A DNA stretch of 64,000 nt from RGIG8244 sp045592785 (GCA_045592785.1 JAZNVL010000017.1:1-64000); one strand, 5' to 3'; positions 17,410-26,400 are shown, counted from the stretch's first letter. A program made the numbers and translations. The notes: generated by a model not told the origin, from the sequence alone.

Positions 17410-17452
17410 GATGACGCTCCTTTGCAACAAGTGTGACGATATATAAAGAACA

Positions 17453-17477
17453 GCGGAACCCGAAACCCGGATTCCGC
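17453..17477 (-). terminator. Possible hairpin terminator between the coiled-coil gene and metG
   Basis: GCGGAACCC (17453-17461) and GGATTCCGC (17469-17477) pair with one G-U. On the minus strand the hairpin is followed by TGTTCTTTATATA, a weak U-tract. It may separate the two genes. Confidence 0.4.
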
Positions 17478-17498
17478 GATTAAACATTGTGCCGGATC

Positions 17499-19337
17499 TT
17501 ACTTGGCAGCCCCGTTTTCGGCGGCTTCTTTGGCTTTCTCTTCCTGCTTCCGTTTTTCTGCTTCCAAACGTTCCGGCATGTATCTCTTGAAGAAGATCAC
17601 ATTTTTGAATGTGGAGGATGCCGTGTCATAGTAGAAGCGCAGAACACCCCGGGAGAGACGTCCTTCCCAAACGATCACATAGGGTTGTAATTCCGGGGTA
17701 TCTTTGTTTTCCGTATTTTGCTGTTTCTGTTGCTGTTCTTTCTGTTCTTTCTGTTCTTTCTGCTGTTCTTTCTGTTCTTCATCCTTGTTTTCCTGTTTGA
17801 TGACAACAGGGAGTTTATCCGGGGCGAGAGCGCCTTCCTGGATCTTCTGGAAAATATCTTCGTTGCCGTACAACAGCTGCGTATCGGATTTACCGTAATT
17901 TCTGTTCAAAGAGTTTTTGTAAATATCGAATTCCCGGTGTGTCAAGTCACCCATGTGGACATCGACCTGATTGAGTTTACCGAAATAGAAGTGCATGAAG
18001 ATGCGCGCGGGACGGGATCCCTTCGGATAGATAATGTCATACCGGTTGACCACATATTTGTTGAGGAACGCACTTTCTTTTTCTTTGGAGAGGGCGTAAT
18101 AGACATCGGTTTCGGTGAAGCCCCAGAGTGCTTTCTTGAAACCCTGGTCCGCATCGATCCCGTAGTAGGTCGAGTTGATTTCTTTCAGTTTCGCTTCGAC
18201 TTTTTCCATAAGTTCCTTGTATGTGACCTCATTGACTTTGATCCGGCTGACCGCAGCGGCAAGTTCCTGCTGACTCATGGCAATGAAGTCTCCACCGGTA
18301 TCTTCAGGCATGGCAGAGCTGTTGCCACCGAGAACGTCCACGACTTCGTTGCTTGTCTGACGATTGGGGTTGGCTTCGCCGTTTGCCATCATGGCTTCAT
18401 CGCGCGTACTTTCCCGTGCTTCTTCCATCTGGCGTTCCATGCTGTTTTCTGCGAACATGTCAGAGACTTCACCTTCGGGCTGCTGATCTCTGGTATTCTT
18501 ATTCTGTTCTGCCAGCTGTTGTTGAGCAACGGCTTCTTCTTCTGCCTTTTTGCGTGCGCGTTCTTCTTCCTTCTTACGTTTCAGCGCGAGCTTGCGTTCT
18601 TCTTCCTTCTTACGTTTTTTGTACTTGTTTGATTCGATTTCAAGAAGTTCGCGTGCAATTACATCTGCTGTTGTCCACTGTTTTTCTCTTTCCAGGAAGA
18701 TGTAACCGTTTTTCTCATTTTCTTCGTTCTGTTTTTCGAGCAGACGGTCAAACACTCTCTGCTGATATTTGATCGTATCCGCTTTGTGTTTTGCCATTCC
18801 ATCGGTGATGTGCTTTTCCCGGAGAGCTTTCTGTGCTTCCGCATCGAATTTTGCCCGGGTCGCCAGATCCATGTCAATAAACGGGATCGTCTTGTTGTCA
18901 ACGAGAATACTGTTTGCTTCGATTTTGTAAAGAGTCCCCGTGACAACGATCATGGAGGAACCGCGTTTGTAACTGAGCGTGACTTTGTCTTTCAGTTGGA
19001 ACATCTGATACATGCTTTCCGCTTCCTTGCGGAGTTTTGCTTCCAGTCTTTTCCCAATGCCGCCGTATTTCTTTTCCATGACACGGCGTGCGCGCTCATT
19101 GAGGACTTTCAAATTTGCTTTTTTCATGGGGGTGACAGGTTTCAGAGTTACTTTTGCCCCGATTTCATCCAGGATAAGTTTCTGCACTTTTGCATCAGAC
19201 ATATCCTCTTTCATGTCGACATGCTTATTGATCGTGCTGTTAATGAATTCGATCCGTTCCGCAGAAATTTGATGTTCCGCACCAAACAGTGCAATGCCGA
19301 ACAATCCGAGCAGTAAAGCAAACACGTTCTTTTTCAT
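17499..19337 (-). CDS. Large secreted coiled-coil protein of unknown function
   Basis: A 612-residue protein I cannot assign. Residues 1-20 are a Sec signal peptide ending FGA. Residues 25-190 form a globular-looking region with TLSYKRGSSMIVVTGTLY and NSILVDNKTIPFIDMDL, which read like small beta-barrel strands. Residues 200-300 are extremely Lys/Arg/Glu-rich and almost certainly coiled coil. Residues 375-480 look globular again (VYYALSKEKESAFLNKYVV, YPKGSRPARIFMHFYFGKL). A Glu-Lys-Gln linker (about 510-545) is encoded by 9-base near-repeats, and a last segment WEGRLSRGVLRFYYD precedes a charged tail. No Cys pairs or enzyme motifs are seen. It has a near-consensus promoter and a GAGG SD, so it is probably well expressed, plausibly in the periplasm. 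Confidence 0.6.
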   Translation of the reverse strand: MKKNVFALLLGLFGIALFGAEHQISAERIEFINSTINKHVDMKEDMSDAKVQKLILDEIGAKVTLKPVTPMKKANLKVLNERARRVMEKKYGGIGKRLEAKLRKEAESMYQMFQLKDKVTLSYKRGSSMIVVTGTLYKIEANSILVDNKTIPFIDMDLATRAKFDAEAQKALREKHITDGMAKHKADTIKYQQRVFDRLLEKQNEENEKNGYIFLEREKQWTTADVIARELLEIESNKYKKRKKEEERKLALKRKKEEERARKKAEEEAVAQQQLAEQNKNTRDQQPEGEVSDMFAENSMERQMEEARESTRDEAMMANGEANPNRQTSNEVVDVLGGNSSAMPEDTGGDFIAMSQQELAAAVSRIKVNEVTYKELMEKVEAKLKEINSTYYGIDADQGFKKALWGFTETDVYYALSKEKESAFLNKYVVNRYDIIYPKGSRPARIFMHFYFGKLNQVDVHMGDLTHREFDIYKNSLNRNYGKSDTQLLYGNEDIFQKIQEGALAPDKLPVVIKQENKDEEQKEQQKEQKEQKEQQQKQQNTENKDTPELQPYVIVWEGRLSRGVLRFYYDTASSTFKNVIFFKRYMPERLEAEKRKQEEKAKEAAENGAAK

Positions 19338-19391
19338 AGAAAAACATCCTCATAATAGATTATAAAAGCAATAAAAATTCTATATTATTTT

Positions 19392-19419
19392 ATTATACTG
19401 CAAAATTTCGATTTGTCAA
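19392..19419 (-). promoter_or_regulatory. Consensus promoter of the coiled-coil protein gene
   Basis: On the minus strand TTGACA (19414-19419) and TATAAT (19392-19397), 16 bases apart, are both perfect consensus boxes. The -35 overlaps the -35 of the opposite promoter at 19413-19418. Confidence 0.7.
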
Positions 19420-19441
19420 GTTGAAAAATGTGTGCTATCTT
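19413..19441 (+). promoter_or_regulatory. Promoter of rnhC, overlapping the opposite promoter
   Basis: TTGTCA (19413-19418), a 17-base spacer and TATCTT (19436-19441) are visible. Its -35 shares five bases with the minus-strand -35. Confidence 0.5.
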
Positions 19442-19478
19442 AAAAAAGACGAGATTTTTTTCAAGAAAGGTACTGATT

Positions 19479-20399
19479 ATGACAAAAAATACCGGTTGTG
19501 TCGAAACTTTGACTCCGGCACAGGCAGAAATTTTAAAGCAGATCGTGGAGTCCGGGAACTGGATCGTGACCCCCGCGGAATATTGTCTCTTCAAGGCAAA
19601 AAAGGAAAATGTTTCCATCGCCATGTATCAAAGCGGAAAATGCGTGATCCAGGGGAAGGGCACAGAAGAATTCCTGGAGTTCGTATTGGAACCCAGAGTG
19701 CTTCAACAGGTTCGCGAAAAAACGATTGCTGCCGATACTCCGTTTCACCCCCATGCCGGGATCGATGAAAGCGGAAAAGGCGATTTCTTCGGACCATTGT
19801 GCATTGCCTGTGTTTTCGTACCCGATGAATCCGCCGCAGAACAACTTGCCGCAATCGGCGTCAAAGACTCCAAAGCCATTAAAAATGACGACCTCATCTG
19901 CCGGATCGCAGATCAGATCCGGGGGATCGTGCAGGGAAAGATCGGACAGGTGGCATTGGGGCCGGAAGCCTACAACCGGACGTACGCCAAAGTCCGGAAT
20001 CTGAACCGCCTGCTTGCCTGGGGGCATGCCCGCGCCCTGGAAAACCTTCTGGAAAAAGTGCCGGAATGTACCGATGTATTGGCGGATAAGTTCGGCAATG
20101 AAAGCCTGATCGAAAATGCCCTGATGACACGGGGACGTTCCGTCACACTCCGGCAGCAGACGAAAGCGGAACAGGATATTGCGGTCGCCGCGGCAAGTAT
20201 CCTTGCCCGTGCCGACTTCGTCCGCCGGGTTCGGAAACTGGAAGAAACCTATCAGATCAAGCTGCCGAAAGGAGCTGGAACGGCGGTGGATGCCGCCGCG
20301 CGCAAACTTTTGCAACAGGATAAAGATCTGCTGCCGCAGGTGGCGAAACTGCACTTCCGTACCGCCGCAAAAGTGATGGAACAGGATTTGTTCGATTGA
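19479..20399 (+). CDS. rnhC: Ribonuclease HIII
   Basis: A 306-residue protein with an N-terminal TBP-like substrate-binding domain (about 1-85) and a catalytic RNase HII-like domain. GIDESGKGDFFGPL (about 90) carries the Asp-Glu pair typical of type HIII, GVKDSKAI follows, and DVLADKFGN and EQDIAVAAASILARADFV supply the later acidic residues. It removes RNA from RNA/DNA hybrids in replication and repair. The start at 19479 is preferred because AAGAAAGG precedes it and upstream residues are unconserved. Confidence 0.93.
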   Translation: MTKNTGCVETLTPAQAEILKQIVESGNWIVTPAEYCLFKAKKENVSIAMYQSGKCVIQGKGTEEFLEFVLEPRVLQQVREKTIAADTPFHPHAGIDESGKGDFFGPLCIACVFVPDESAAEQLAAIGVKDSKAIKNDDLICRIADQIRGIVQGKIGQVALGPEAYNRTYAKVRNLNRLLAWGHARALENLLEKVPECTDVLADKFGNESLIENALMTRGRSVTLRQQTKAEQDIAVAAASILARADFVRRVRKLEETYQIKLPKGAGTAVDAAARKLLQQDKDLLPQVAKLHFRTAAKVMEQDLFD

Positions 20400-20417
20400 C
20401 GAATTTACCGTTTCTAT

Positions 20418-20446
20418 TTGCAATCTTGCATTTCCTGTGATATATT
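20418..20446 (+). promoter_or_regulatory. Promoter of the aminotransferase-lysA unit
   Basis: TTGCAA (20418-20423), a 17-base spacer and TATATT (20441-20446) lie between rnhC and the aminotransferase gene. Confidence 0.55.
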
Positions 20447-20493
20447 ACAGGATGTATTGATGTATCAACAATCTGAAAATAATGGAGTCTGTT

Positions 20494-21684
20494 ATGAATC
20501 CGCTTTCTGACGAAATCAAAAACATGTTGTCCAATTCTTCCTGGATCCGGAAGATGTTCGAACAGGGTATCGAACTCAAGAAAAAGTACGGGGACAGCAA
20601 CGTGTACGACTTTTCCCTGGGGAATCCCGACCTTCCGTCACCCGCCGCTGTGGGTGAAGCACTGAAACAGATGGCGGAAACCGCCGGCGATGCTTTCGCT
20701 TTCGGTTATATGCCCAATGCCGGATATCCGGAAGTCCGTGCCGCTCTCGCAAAAAAGATCACGCAGGAACAGGGCGTTTCCATCCCCGCTGACCGGGTGC
20801 TTGTCACTTGCGGCGCAGCCGGCGGGATCAACGTGCTTTTCCGTGCCGTCCTGAATCCCGGGGATGAAGTCATGTGCATCGCCCCGTACTTTGTGGAATA
20901 CGGGTTCTACGCCGGAAATTACGGTGGAAAACTGGTCCCCGTCAAGAGCAGAGAAGACTTCTCTCCGGATGTAGCGGCAATGGAAGCCGCCATGACTCCT
21001 GCCACCCGCGCTGTGATCGTGAACTCCCCCAACAATCCCACCGGTGTGATTTATACCGGAGAAGATATTGCCGCCATCGCCGAACTCCTGAAACGGAAGT
21101 CTGCGGAATACGGCAGAAGTATTTATCTTGTCTCCGATGAACCCTACCGGTTCCTCAATTATGACGGTTTGGAGATCCCTTCGGTCTTCGCATGTTACGA
21201 TGCTTCCGTTGTGATCGGATCGTTCTCCAAGACTCTTTCCCTCGCCGGAGAACGTATCGGTTATGTGGCGGTTAATCCGGCGCTGGAAGATGGCGCACAG
21301 CTGATGGCGGGCATGATCATGACCAATCGTATCCTCGGGTTCGTCAATGCGCCCGCCGTGGGACAGAAAATGTTGTTGTCCTGTCTGGACAGCCAGGCGG
21401 ATCTCAACGTATACCGTCAACGCCGTGACATGATGGCGGAAGTTCTGGACCGTGCCGGACTGGAATATGTTCTTCCCCGCGGTGCCTTCTACTTCTTCCC
21501 GAAATCCCCGCTGGAAGATGATACCGCATTCGTCAATCTGCTGGTGAATGAACGGATCCTTGCGGTCCCCGGCAGAGGCTTCGGAATGCCCGGTTATTTC
21601 CGTCTCGCCTTCTGTGTCAACGGCAAGACCATCACGGATTCCGCGGAATCCTTCAAACGCGCCGTCGCTGCGGCAAAAGCATAA
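20494..21684 (+). CDS. Class I/II PLP-dependent aminotransferase
   Basis: A 396-residue fold-type I aminotransferase. NSPNNPTGVIYT (about 173), SDEPYRFL with the pyridine-ring Asp (about 215) and the PLP lysine in GSFSKTLSLAGERIGY (about 247) are all present. The C-terminal Arg that binds the substrate carboxylate is in YFRLAFC. It is probably an aspartate- or alanine-type enzyme. Position directly before lysA (24 bases) hints at a role in the diaminopimelate pathway, but a better dapL candidate lies at 44250. The start at 20494 has GGAG eight bases upstream; an ATG at 20482 would overlap that site. Confidence 0.85.
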   Translation: MNPLSDEIKNMLSNSSWIRKMFEQGIELKKKYGDSNVYDFSLGNPDLPSPAAVGEALKQMAETAGDAFAFGYMPNAGYPEVRAALAKKITQEQGVSIPADRVLVTCGAAGGINVLFRAVLNPGDEVMCIAPYFVEYGFYAGNYGGKLVPVKSREDFSPDVAAMEAAMTPATRAVIVNSPNNPTGVIYTGEDIAAIAELLKRKSAEYGRSIYLVSDEPYRFLNYDGLEIPSVFACYDASVVIGSFSKTLSLAGERIGYVAVNPALEDGAQLMAGMIMTNRILGFVNAPAVGQKMLLSCLDSQADLNVYRQRRDMMAEVLDRAGLEYVLPRGAFYFFPKSPLEDDTAFVNLLVNERILAVPGRGFGMPGYFRLAFCVNGKTITDSAESFKRAVAAAKA

Positions 21685-21708
21685 CACCCAAACATTGGAG
21701 TATATAAA

Positions 21709-22977
21709 ATGAAAATCGAAAATGACATGATTTCCATCGGCGGGATCCCTGCCGCTGAACTGGCAAAACAGTTCGGTACCCCCGTTTACGTTTACAACGA
21801 AGCAAAGATCCGGGAAAATTACCGTCGGGTCTACCAGACCTTCACCAAGTATTATCCCGATTTCGAAATGTTCTATGCGGTCAAATGCTGCAACAATCCT
21901 GCCATCGTCAATATCATGCGGCAGGAAGGCGCGGGCGCGGACTGCGCCAGTGTCAATGAGATCCTGCTGGCAAAAAGCGTGGGCCTCACCGGTGAAAAGG
22001 TCATGTTCAGCGGAAACTTCCTCTCCGATGACGATATCCGTCAGGGACTGGAAAGCGGCGTGATCTTCAATCTGGATGACATCAGCATCCTGCCCCGTCT
22101 GCTGAAATTCGGTACCCCGGAAATGATTTCTTTCCGCGTGAATCCCGGTTACGGCAAGAGCAACGTGGGCGAATACGTCACCAATGCCGGACCCAATGCA
22201 AAATTCGGACTCCATCCCTCCCAGGTGACCGAGGCATACCGTCTGGCTAAAGAAGCCGGGATCAAACGGTTCGGCGCACACATGATGACCGGTTCCTGCA
22301 TCACCGATGCCGATTACTTCCCCTTCGTCACCGGATTGCTCATGGATATCATCGGCAAGACCGGCAAGGAACTGGGGATCGATTTTGAATTCATCGACCT
22401 GGGCGGCGGATTGGGTATCCCCTATCAGCCCGGCGAAGAAGGCCTTGATCTGGATCGTGCCGCCTCCAAAACCGCCGAAATGTTCCGCACAAAATCCGTT
22501 GAATACGGACTGAAACCGCCCCAACTCAAAATGGAACCCGCACGTTATTTCGTGGGCAATGCCGGTTACCTTATCGGTACCGTTCACTCCATCAAGGAAT
22601 CCTACAAAAAGATCATCGGTACCGATATCGGAATGAACGTACTGTGCCGTCCCGCCATGTACGGCTCCTATCATCACATCTATGTGGACGGGAAAGAATC
22701 CCATGACCGCGCGGATCTGGGCCTCTGCGGACAGCTCTGCGAAAATACGGACTTCTGGGTGAAAGAACGTTCTCTGCCCGCCGACATTTGCGAAGGCGAT
22801 CTGGTCGTCGTGGAAAATGCCGGGGCATACGGATTCGGGATGAGCTATCAGTATAACGGACGTCTCCGCGCCGCAGAAGTATTGGTGAACGACGGGAAAG
22901 CGGTGGAGATCCGCGCCCGTGAGACCTTTGAAGACATGGTCCGTCACACGAATGTACCGGAATATCTGAAAAAGTGA
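21709..22977 (+). CDS. lysA: Diaminopimelate decarboxylase
   Basis: A 422-residue fold-type III PLP enzyme. The PLP lysine lies in FYAVKCCNNP (about 57), HMMTGSCI corresponds to the HIGSQ-type region (about 188), FIDLGGGLGIPY binds the phosphate (about 228), and ENAGAYGFGMSYQYNGR near the C-terminus holds the Tyr of the active-site pair. It makes L-lysine from meso-diaminopimelate. The HMMTGS form in place of HIGSQ is a variant, so activity on another diamino acid cannot be excluded. It is the last gene before a strong terminator. Confidence 0.87.
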   Translation: MKIENDMISIGGIPAAELAKQFGTPVYVYNEAKIRENYRRVYQTFTKYYPDFEMFYAVKCCNNPAIVNIMRQEGAGADCASVNEILLAKSVGLTGEKVMFSGNFLSDDDIRQGLESGVIFNLDDISILPRLLKFGTPEMISFRVNPGYGKSNVGEYVTNAGPNAKFGLHPSQVTEAYRLAKEAGIKRFGAHMMTGSCITDADYFPFVTGLLMDIIGKTGKELGIDFEFIDLGGGLGIPYQPGEEGLDLDRAASKTAEMFRTKSVEYGLKPPQLKMEPARYFVGNAGYLIGTVHSIKESYKKIIGTDIGMNVLCRPAMYGSYHHIYVDGKESHDRADLGLCGQLCENTDFWVKERSLPADICEGDLVVVENAGAYGFGMSYQYNGRLRAAEVLVNDGKAVEIRARETFEDMVRHTNVPEYLKK

Positions 22978-22988
22978 TCCGATTGACA

Positions 22989-23029
22989 CGTATTTTGCAT
23001 GAAAACACATGCAAAATACGTTTTTTTTT
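22989..23029 (+). terminator. Strong intrinsic terminator after lysA
   Basis: Thirteen-base perfect arms (22989-23001 and 23008-23020, starting CGTATTTTGCATG) enclose AAAACA and are followed by nine T residues. Confidence 0.92.
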
Positions 23030-23050
23030 GAAAAAAAGTGACTTTTTTAC

Positions 23051-23078
23051 TTTAAAACAGAAAAAAGCGTATTACATT
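23051..23078 (+). promoter_or_regulatory. Weak candidate promoter of mreB
   Basis: TTTAAA (23051-23056), 16 bases, then TACATT (23073-23078). Both boxes are poor, but a promoter is expected here after the lysA terminator. Confidence 0.3.
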
Positions 23079-23124
23079 ACTACGGTAACATAATAAACGG
23101 ATAAAATCTCTGGAGAAAAAAACG

Positions 23125-24165
23125 ATGATTAATCAGAAGTTGGCTAAATTTTTTTCAAGCGACGTCGGTATTGACCTGGGGACTGCCAACTGTCTTGTGT
23201 TCGTGAAAGACAAAGGGATCGTCCTCGCAGAGCCCTCCGTCGTTGCCGTAGACAAGAATACACGGGAAGTCCTTGCTGTGGGTATGGATGCGTATCGTAC
23301 CCTGGGACGCTGCCCGACCAATATGGAAGCCATCCGCCCCATGAAGGACGGTGTGATCGCGGACTTCGAGATCACCGGGGAAATGCTCCGCTATTTTATC
23401 GCAAAAGCAAGATCTTTCATGTCGCCCCGCTGCCGTTTGATCAAACCCCGCGTTATGATCGCGGTACCCTCCGGGATCACTCCGGTGGAACGGCGCGCTG
23501 TGGAAGACAGTGTCACCCGTGCAGGTGCAAGAGAAGTTATTCCCATTGAAGAGCCTATGGCGTCTGCTGTGGGTGTCGGTCTCCCTGTCGCGGAACCCTC
23601 CGGCAGTATGATCGTGGATATCGGCGGCGGTACGACGGAAGTCGCGGTGATCTCGCTTGCCGGTATCGTGGAAGCCAAAAGCTGTCGCGTGGGCGGTGAC
23701 GAAATGAATCAGGCGATCGTTCAGCACATGAAGAAAACATACAGTCTGCTCATCGGGGAACCGACGGCAGAACGGATCAAAATGGAAATCGGCAGCGCGT
23801 ATCAGATCGCAGACGAACAGTACATGGACGTCAAGGGCGGTGATATGACTTCCGGTCTCCCCAAAAATATCCGGATCTCATCTTCCGAAATCCGGAAAGC
23901 ATTGCAGGAACCCATTACCAATATCCTCGAAGCCATCCGCGCCACCCTCGAACGGTGTCCGCCGGAACTTTCCGGGGACCTTTATGACCGCGGGATCATG
24001 CTCGCGGGCGGCGGCGCACTCCTGCGCGGTTTGAGCAATCTGATCGCGGAAGAAGTGGGGATCCCCGTCAACGTGGCAGATGATCCGCTGCGTGCCGTGG
24101 CAAACGGGACCGGTATTATTCTGCAGGATATGGATGCCCTGTCCGTACGGCGTCCGCTGGTGTAA
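23125..24165 (+). CDS. mreB: Rod-shape determining actin homologue MreB
   Basis: A 346-residue actin-fold protein. The phosphate-1 loop is IDLGTANCLVFVKDKGIVL (about 17), connect-1 and phosphate-2 are visible as MIVDIGGGTTEVAVISL (about 160), and the adenosine motif is LAGGGALLRGL (about 292). MreB filaments guide the peptidoglycan elongation machinery beneath the inner membrane. The mreC and mreD genes that often follow are absent; instead tsaB follows by 21 bases. Length and motifs are normal. Confidence 0.96.
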   Translation: MINQKLAKFFSSDVGIDLGTANCLVFVKDKGIVLAEPSVVAVDKNTREVLAVGMDAYRTLGRCPTNMEAIRPMKDGVIADFEITGEMLRYFIAKARSFMSPRCRLIKPRVMIAVPSGITPVERRAVEDSVTRAGAREVIPIEEPMASAVGVGLPVAEPSGSMIVDIGGGTTEVAVISLAGIVEAKSCRVGGDEMNQAIVQHMKKTYSLLIGEPTAERIKMEIGSAYQIADEQYMDVKGGDMTSGLPKNIRISSSEIRKALQEPITNILEAIRATLERCPPELSGDLYDRGIMLAGGGALLRGLSNLIAEEVGIPVNVADDPLRAVANGTGIILQDMDALSVRRPLV

Positions 24166-24186
24166 TCTTTTTCCGGCGGCAAGACC

Positions 24187-24867
24187 ATGGCTGTATATTC
24201 CGCAGGTTTCGATTTCGGTTCTTCCAGTGCCTCGTTTGCGGTACTGGAGGATGGCGCTGTCCTGTTCGACCGTTCCATTCCGCTCCCCCAGAGAAATGCG
24301 TCGGAACTCCCCCGTCTCATGAGTGATATACTGCTGGATTTCAATCTCACATTCGAAGATATCAGTCAATGGAGCGTGGGCGCGGGCCCCGGATCTTTTA
24401 CCGGATTGCGTATCGCCGCGGCATTCGTTGCCGGACTGGTGTTCCGCAAGGATGTGAAGACACGGGGCGTTTCCTCGGCGGCGGCATTGGCGCATACGGT
24501 ATTCCCGGATGGCGGGGAACCGGTCCTGACTCTTTATGACGGCAGAAAGAACGAACTGCTCGGGTTCGGTCTCAAATACGTCAACGGTTCTTACGAAGAA
24601 GACGGATTCCAGACTGTGGTCCGCAACGAATCCGATCTGGCGAAACTTCGTGCTTCCTATTCCCGTTTCGCGGCTCTCTCTGCCGATAAGGAAGCGGTAC
24701 GCGCGGTCTGCCCTGTTTCTGTTGCACTCATTGACTTTGCCGAACGTCTTCATGCCGCATCCCTTGTGTGCTGGAATCCGGATGACTTCACCCGTCCCAT
24801 GACGGAACTGACTTATCTGCGCCCTGCTGTATTTGTTCCGCCCGCGGCGGTCCGCACAGACTTGTGA
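24187..24867 (+). CDS. tsaB: tRNA N6-threonylcarbamoyladenosine biosynthesis protein TsaB
   Basis: A 226-residue ASKHA-fold protein. It begins with FDFGSSSASFAVLEDG and has the family signature GAGPGSFTGLRIAAAF (about 68-83). TsaB dimerises with TsaD and helps install t6A37 on ANN-decoding tRNAs. The C-terminal part is poorly conserved, as is usual. It lies between mreB and a hydrolase gene, likely in one transcript. Confidence 0.9.
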   Translation: MAVYSAGFDFGSSSASFAVLEDGAVLFDRSIPLPQRNASELPRLMSDILLDFNLTFEDISQWSVGAGPGSFTGLRIAAAFVAGLVFRKDVKTRGVSSAAALAHTVFPDGGEPVLTLYDGRKNELLGFGLKYVNGSYEEDGFQTVVRNESDLAKLRASYSRFAALSADKEAVRAVCPVSVALIDFAERLHAASLVCWNPDDFTRPMTELTYLRPAVFVPPAAVRTDL

Positions 24868-24874
24868 GCTGCCC

Positions 24875-26245
24875 ATGAGGATGCTCCTGTTTCTCCTCAT
24901 GCTGCCACTTCTCTGCGGAGCTGCGGAGAACGTTCTCATGGATGGATCCACGGGGAAACCTTTGCCCTATTCCTTCATGGATCCGGAACGGAAAATCGTT
25001 CTGCCGGAAACCTATTACCGACGTCAGAATGAGTTCCGTGCGTTCTGGATCTCCACCGTCGCCAATCTGGATTTTCCCCTTTGCAAAACGCCTGCGGAAT
25101 ACGAAATGAGATTCCGTCAGCTGGTCCGGTGTGCCGCCGATGCCGGGTTCAATGCCATCTTCTTTCAGGTCAGACCGTGCAGCGATGCGTTTTACAAGTC
25201 CAGATACAATCCCTGGTCACGGTATCTCACGGGAAAAGAAGGAACTGCTTTCCCCGGCAATTACGATCCGCTCCCCTTCATGATCCGGGAGTGTCACAAT
25301 GCGGGAATGACGTTCCATGCCTGGCTGAATCCATACCGGATCGCAGGAAAAAGCAAGTTGTCCAAACACAATTATCTCGCCGGACTCCACCGGAACAACT
25401 TCGCCGTGCGCAATCCGGACTCTGTCCTCACAGTTCCCCTGGAAGACGGACAGCATTATATGCACTTTCTGGACCCGGGTGACCCGCAGGTGTTGGTCTT
25501 CCTCATCAACACGGTGAAGGAACTGCTGACCAATTACGATCTGGATGGAATCCACATGGATGACTATTTCTACCCGTACGAACCCATGGGAACACAGGAC
25601 AATGCAACGTATCGTCGTTATGCACCGAAGGGTATGGATATCGCATCCTGGCGCAGAAACAATACGGACCGCCTGGTTTTGAATCTGGGACAACTCATCC
25701 GCAAGCATAATCGCGATACAGGGAAATCCGTCCGGTTCGGCATCAGCCCCTTCGGGATCTGGGCGAACATCACACCGCCCTGTCCGGCGGAGCCTGCCGC
25801 CATGAGACGCTGGCAGAAACTCCAATGCAGTCCCCTGGGCTCGGAGACCAAAGGACACCAATCTCATTATGAGCTGTATGCCAACACCCGGAAATGGGTG
25901 AAGAATAACTGGATCGATTATGTGATCCCGCAAGTCTACTGGGGTTTTTCCAATCCGGCGGCACCCTTTGCTGCGGTGGTGGACTGGTGGGCGGAAACGG
26001 TCAGGGGCACACAGGTCACGCTTTACATCGGCATCGGGGCGTACCGCATGGGCGTGAATGAGGATTGCCTTTCCGAAGATGAATTATCCAATCAGGTGAT
26101 CTATTGTCAGAAACATCCGGAGATCAAAGGGGTCTCCTTCTTTTCCAGCCGGAGCATTTTTGATGCACCGCCCCCGGTCCGGAAAGCGGCATTCAAGACC
26201 GTTTTTGAGACATTATGGGGCAAAAAGTACACGATTTTGCGATAA
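24875..26245 (+). CDS. Secreted glycosyl hydrolase-like protein (GHL10/DUF187 family)
   Basis: A 456-residue protein with a signal peptide (MRMLLFLLMLPLLCGAAE). The TIM-barrel core shows the GHL10 series: FRAFWISTVANLDFP, GFNAIFFQVRPCSDAFY, NAGMTFHAWLNPYRI, YDLDGIHMDDYFYPY with a likely catalytic acid pair, VRFGISPFGIWAN and DYVIPQVYWGF. Relatives include YngK of Bacillus and enzymes acting on peptidoglycan-linked or other glycans. The substrate is not known. The start at 24875 puts the signal peptide first; an earlier in-frame start would overlap tsaB and add 14 residues. SD is weak, so translation may be coupled to tsaB. Confidence 0.87.
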   Translation: MRMLLFLLMLPLLCGAAENVLMDGSTGKPLPYSFMDPERKIVLPETYYRRQNEFRAFWISTVANLDFPLCKTPAEYEMRFRQLVRCAADAGFNAIFFQVRPCSDAFYKSRYNPWSRYLTGKEGTAFPGNYDPLPFMIRECHNAGMTFHAWLNPYRIAGKSKLSKHNYLAGLHRNNFAVRNPDSVLTVPLEDGQHYMHFLDPGDPQVLVFLINTVKELLTNYDLDGIHMDDYFYPYEPMGTQDNATYRRYAPKGMDIASWRRNNTDRLVLNLGQLIRKHNRDTGKSVRFGISPFGIWANITPPCPAEPAAMRRWQKLQCSPLGSETKGHQSHYELYANTRKWVKNNWIDYVIPQVYWGFSNPAAPFAAVVDWWAETVRGTQVTLYIGIGAYRMGVNEDCLSEDELSNQVIYCQKHPEIKGVSFFSSRSIFDAPPPVRKAAFKTVFETLWGKKYTILR

Positions 26246-26292
26246 GCAGGGTCTTTTTTTAAAAATAAATGAAAAAAATGAGACTTTTTGAC

Positions 26293-26320
26293 TTGCGAAA
26301 CAGGGATTTTGGTGTAAATT
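26293..26320 (+). promoter_or_regulatory. Promoter of yajC-secDF
   Basis: TTGCGA (26293-26298), a 16-base spacer and TAAATT (26315-26320) are visible. A TTGACT just upstream (26288) has poorer spacing. Confidence 0.45.
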
Positions 26321-26400
26321 ACTCTCCTAAGTATATTCCCGTATCAGGGAATTTTGATTCTGTCGTATAAAAAATTAAAATAAGAAAGGTTTGCAACAAC

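Noticed and set aside
15547..17436. Plus-strand frame of 629 codons opposite metG
   Set aside because: It is a shadow of metG with His/Phe-rich composition and no start signal.
19428..19478. Longer RNase HIII start at 19428
   Set aside because: It would overlap the promoter -10 region and lacks an SD, while the ATG at 19479 has one.
20638..23010. Minus-strand frame of 790 codons
   Set aside because: It is antisense to the aminotransferase and lysA, which have clear family motifs, and even reads through the lysA terminator.
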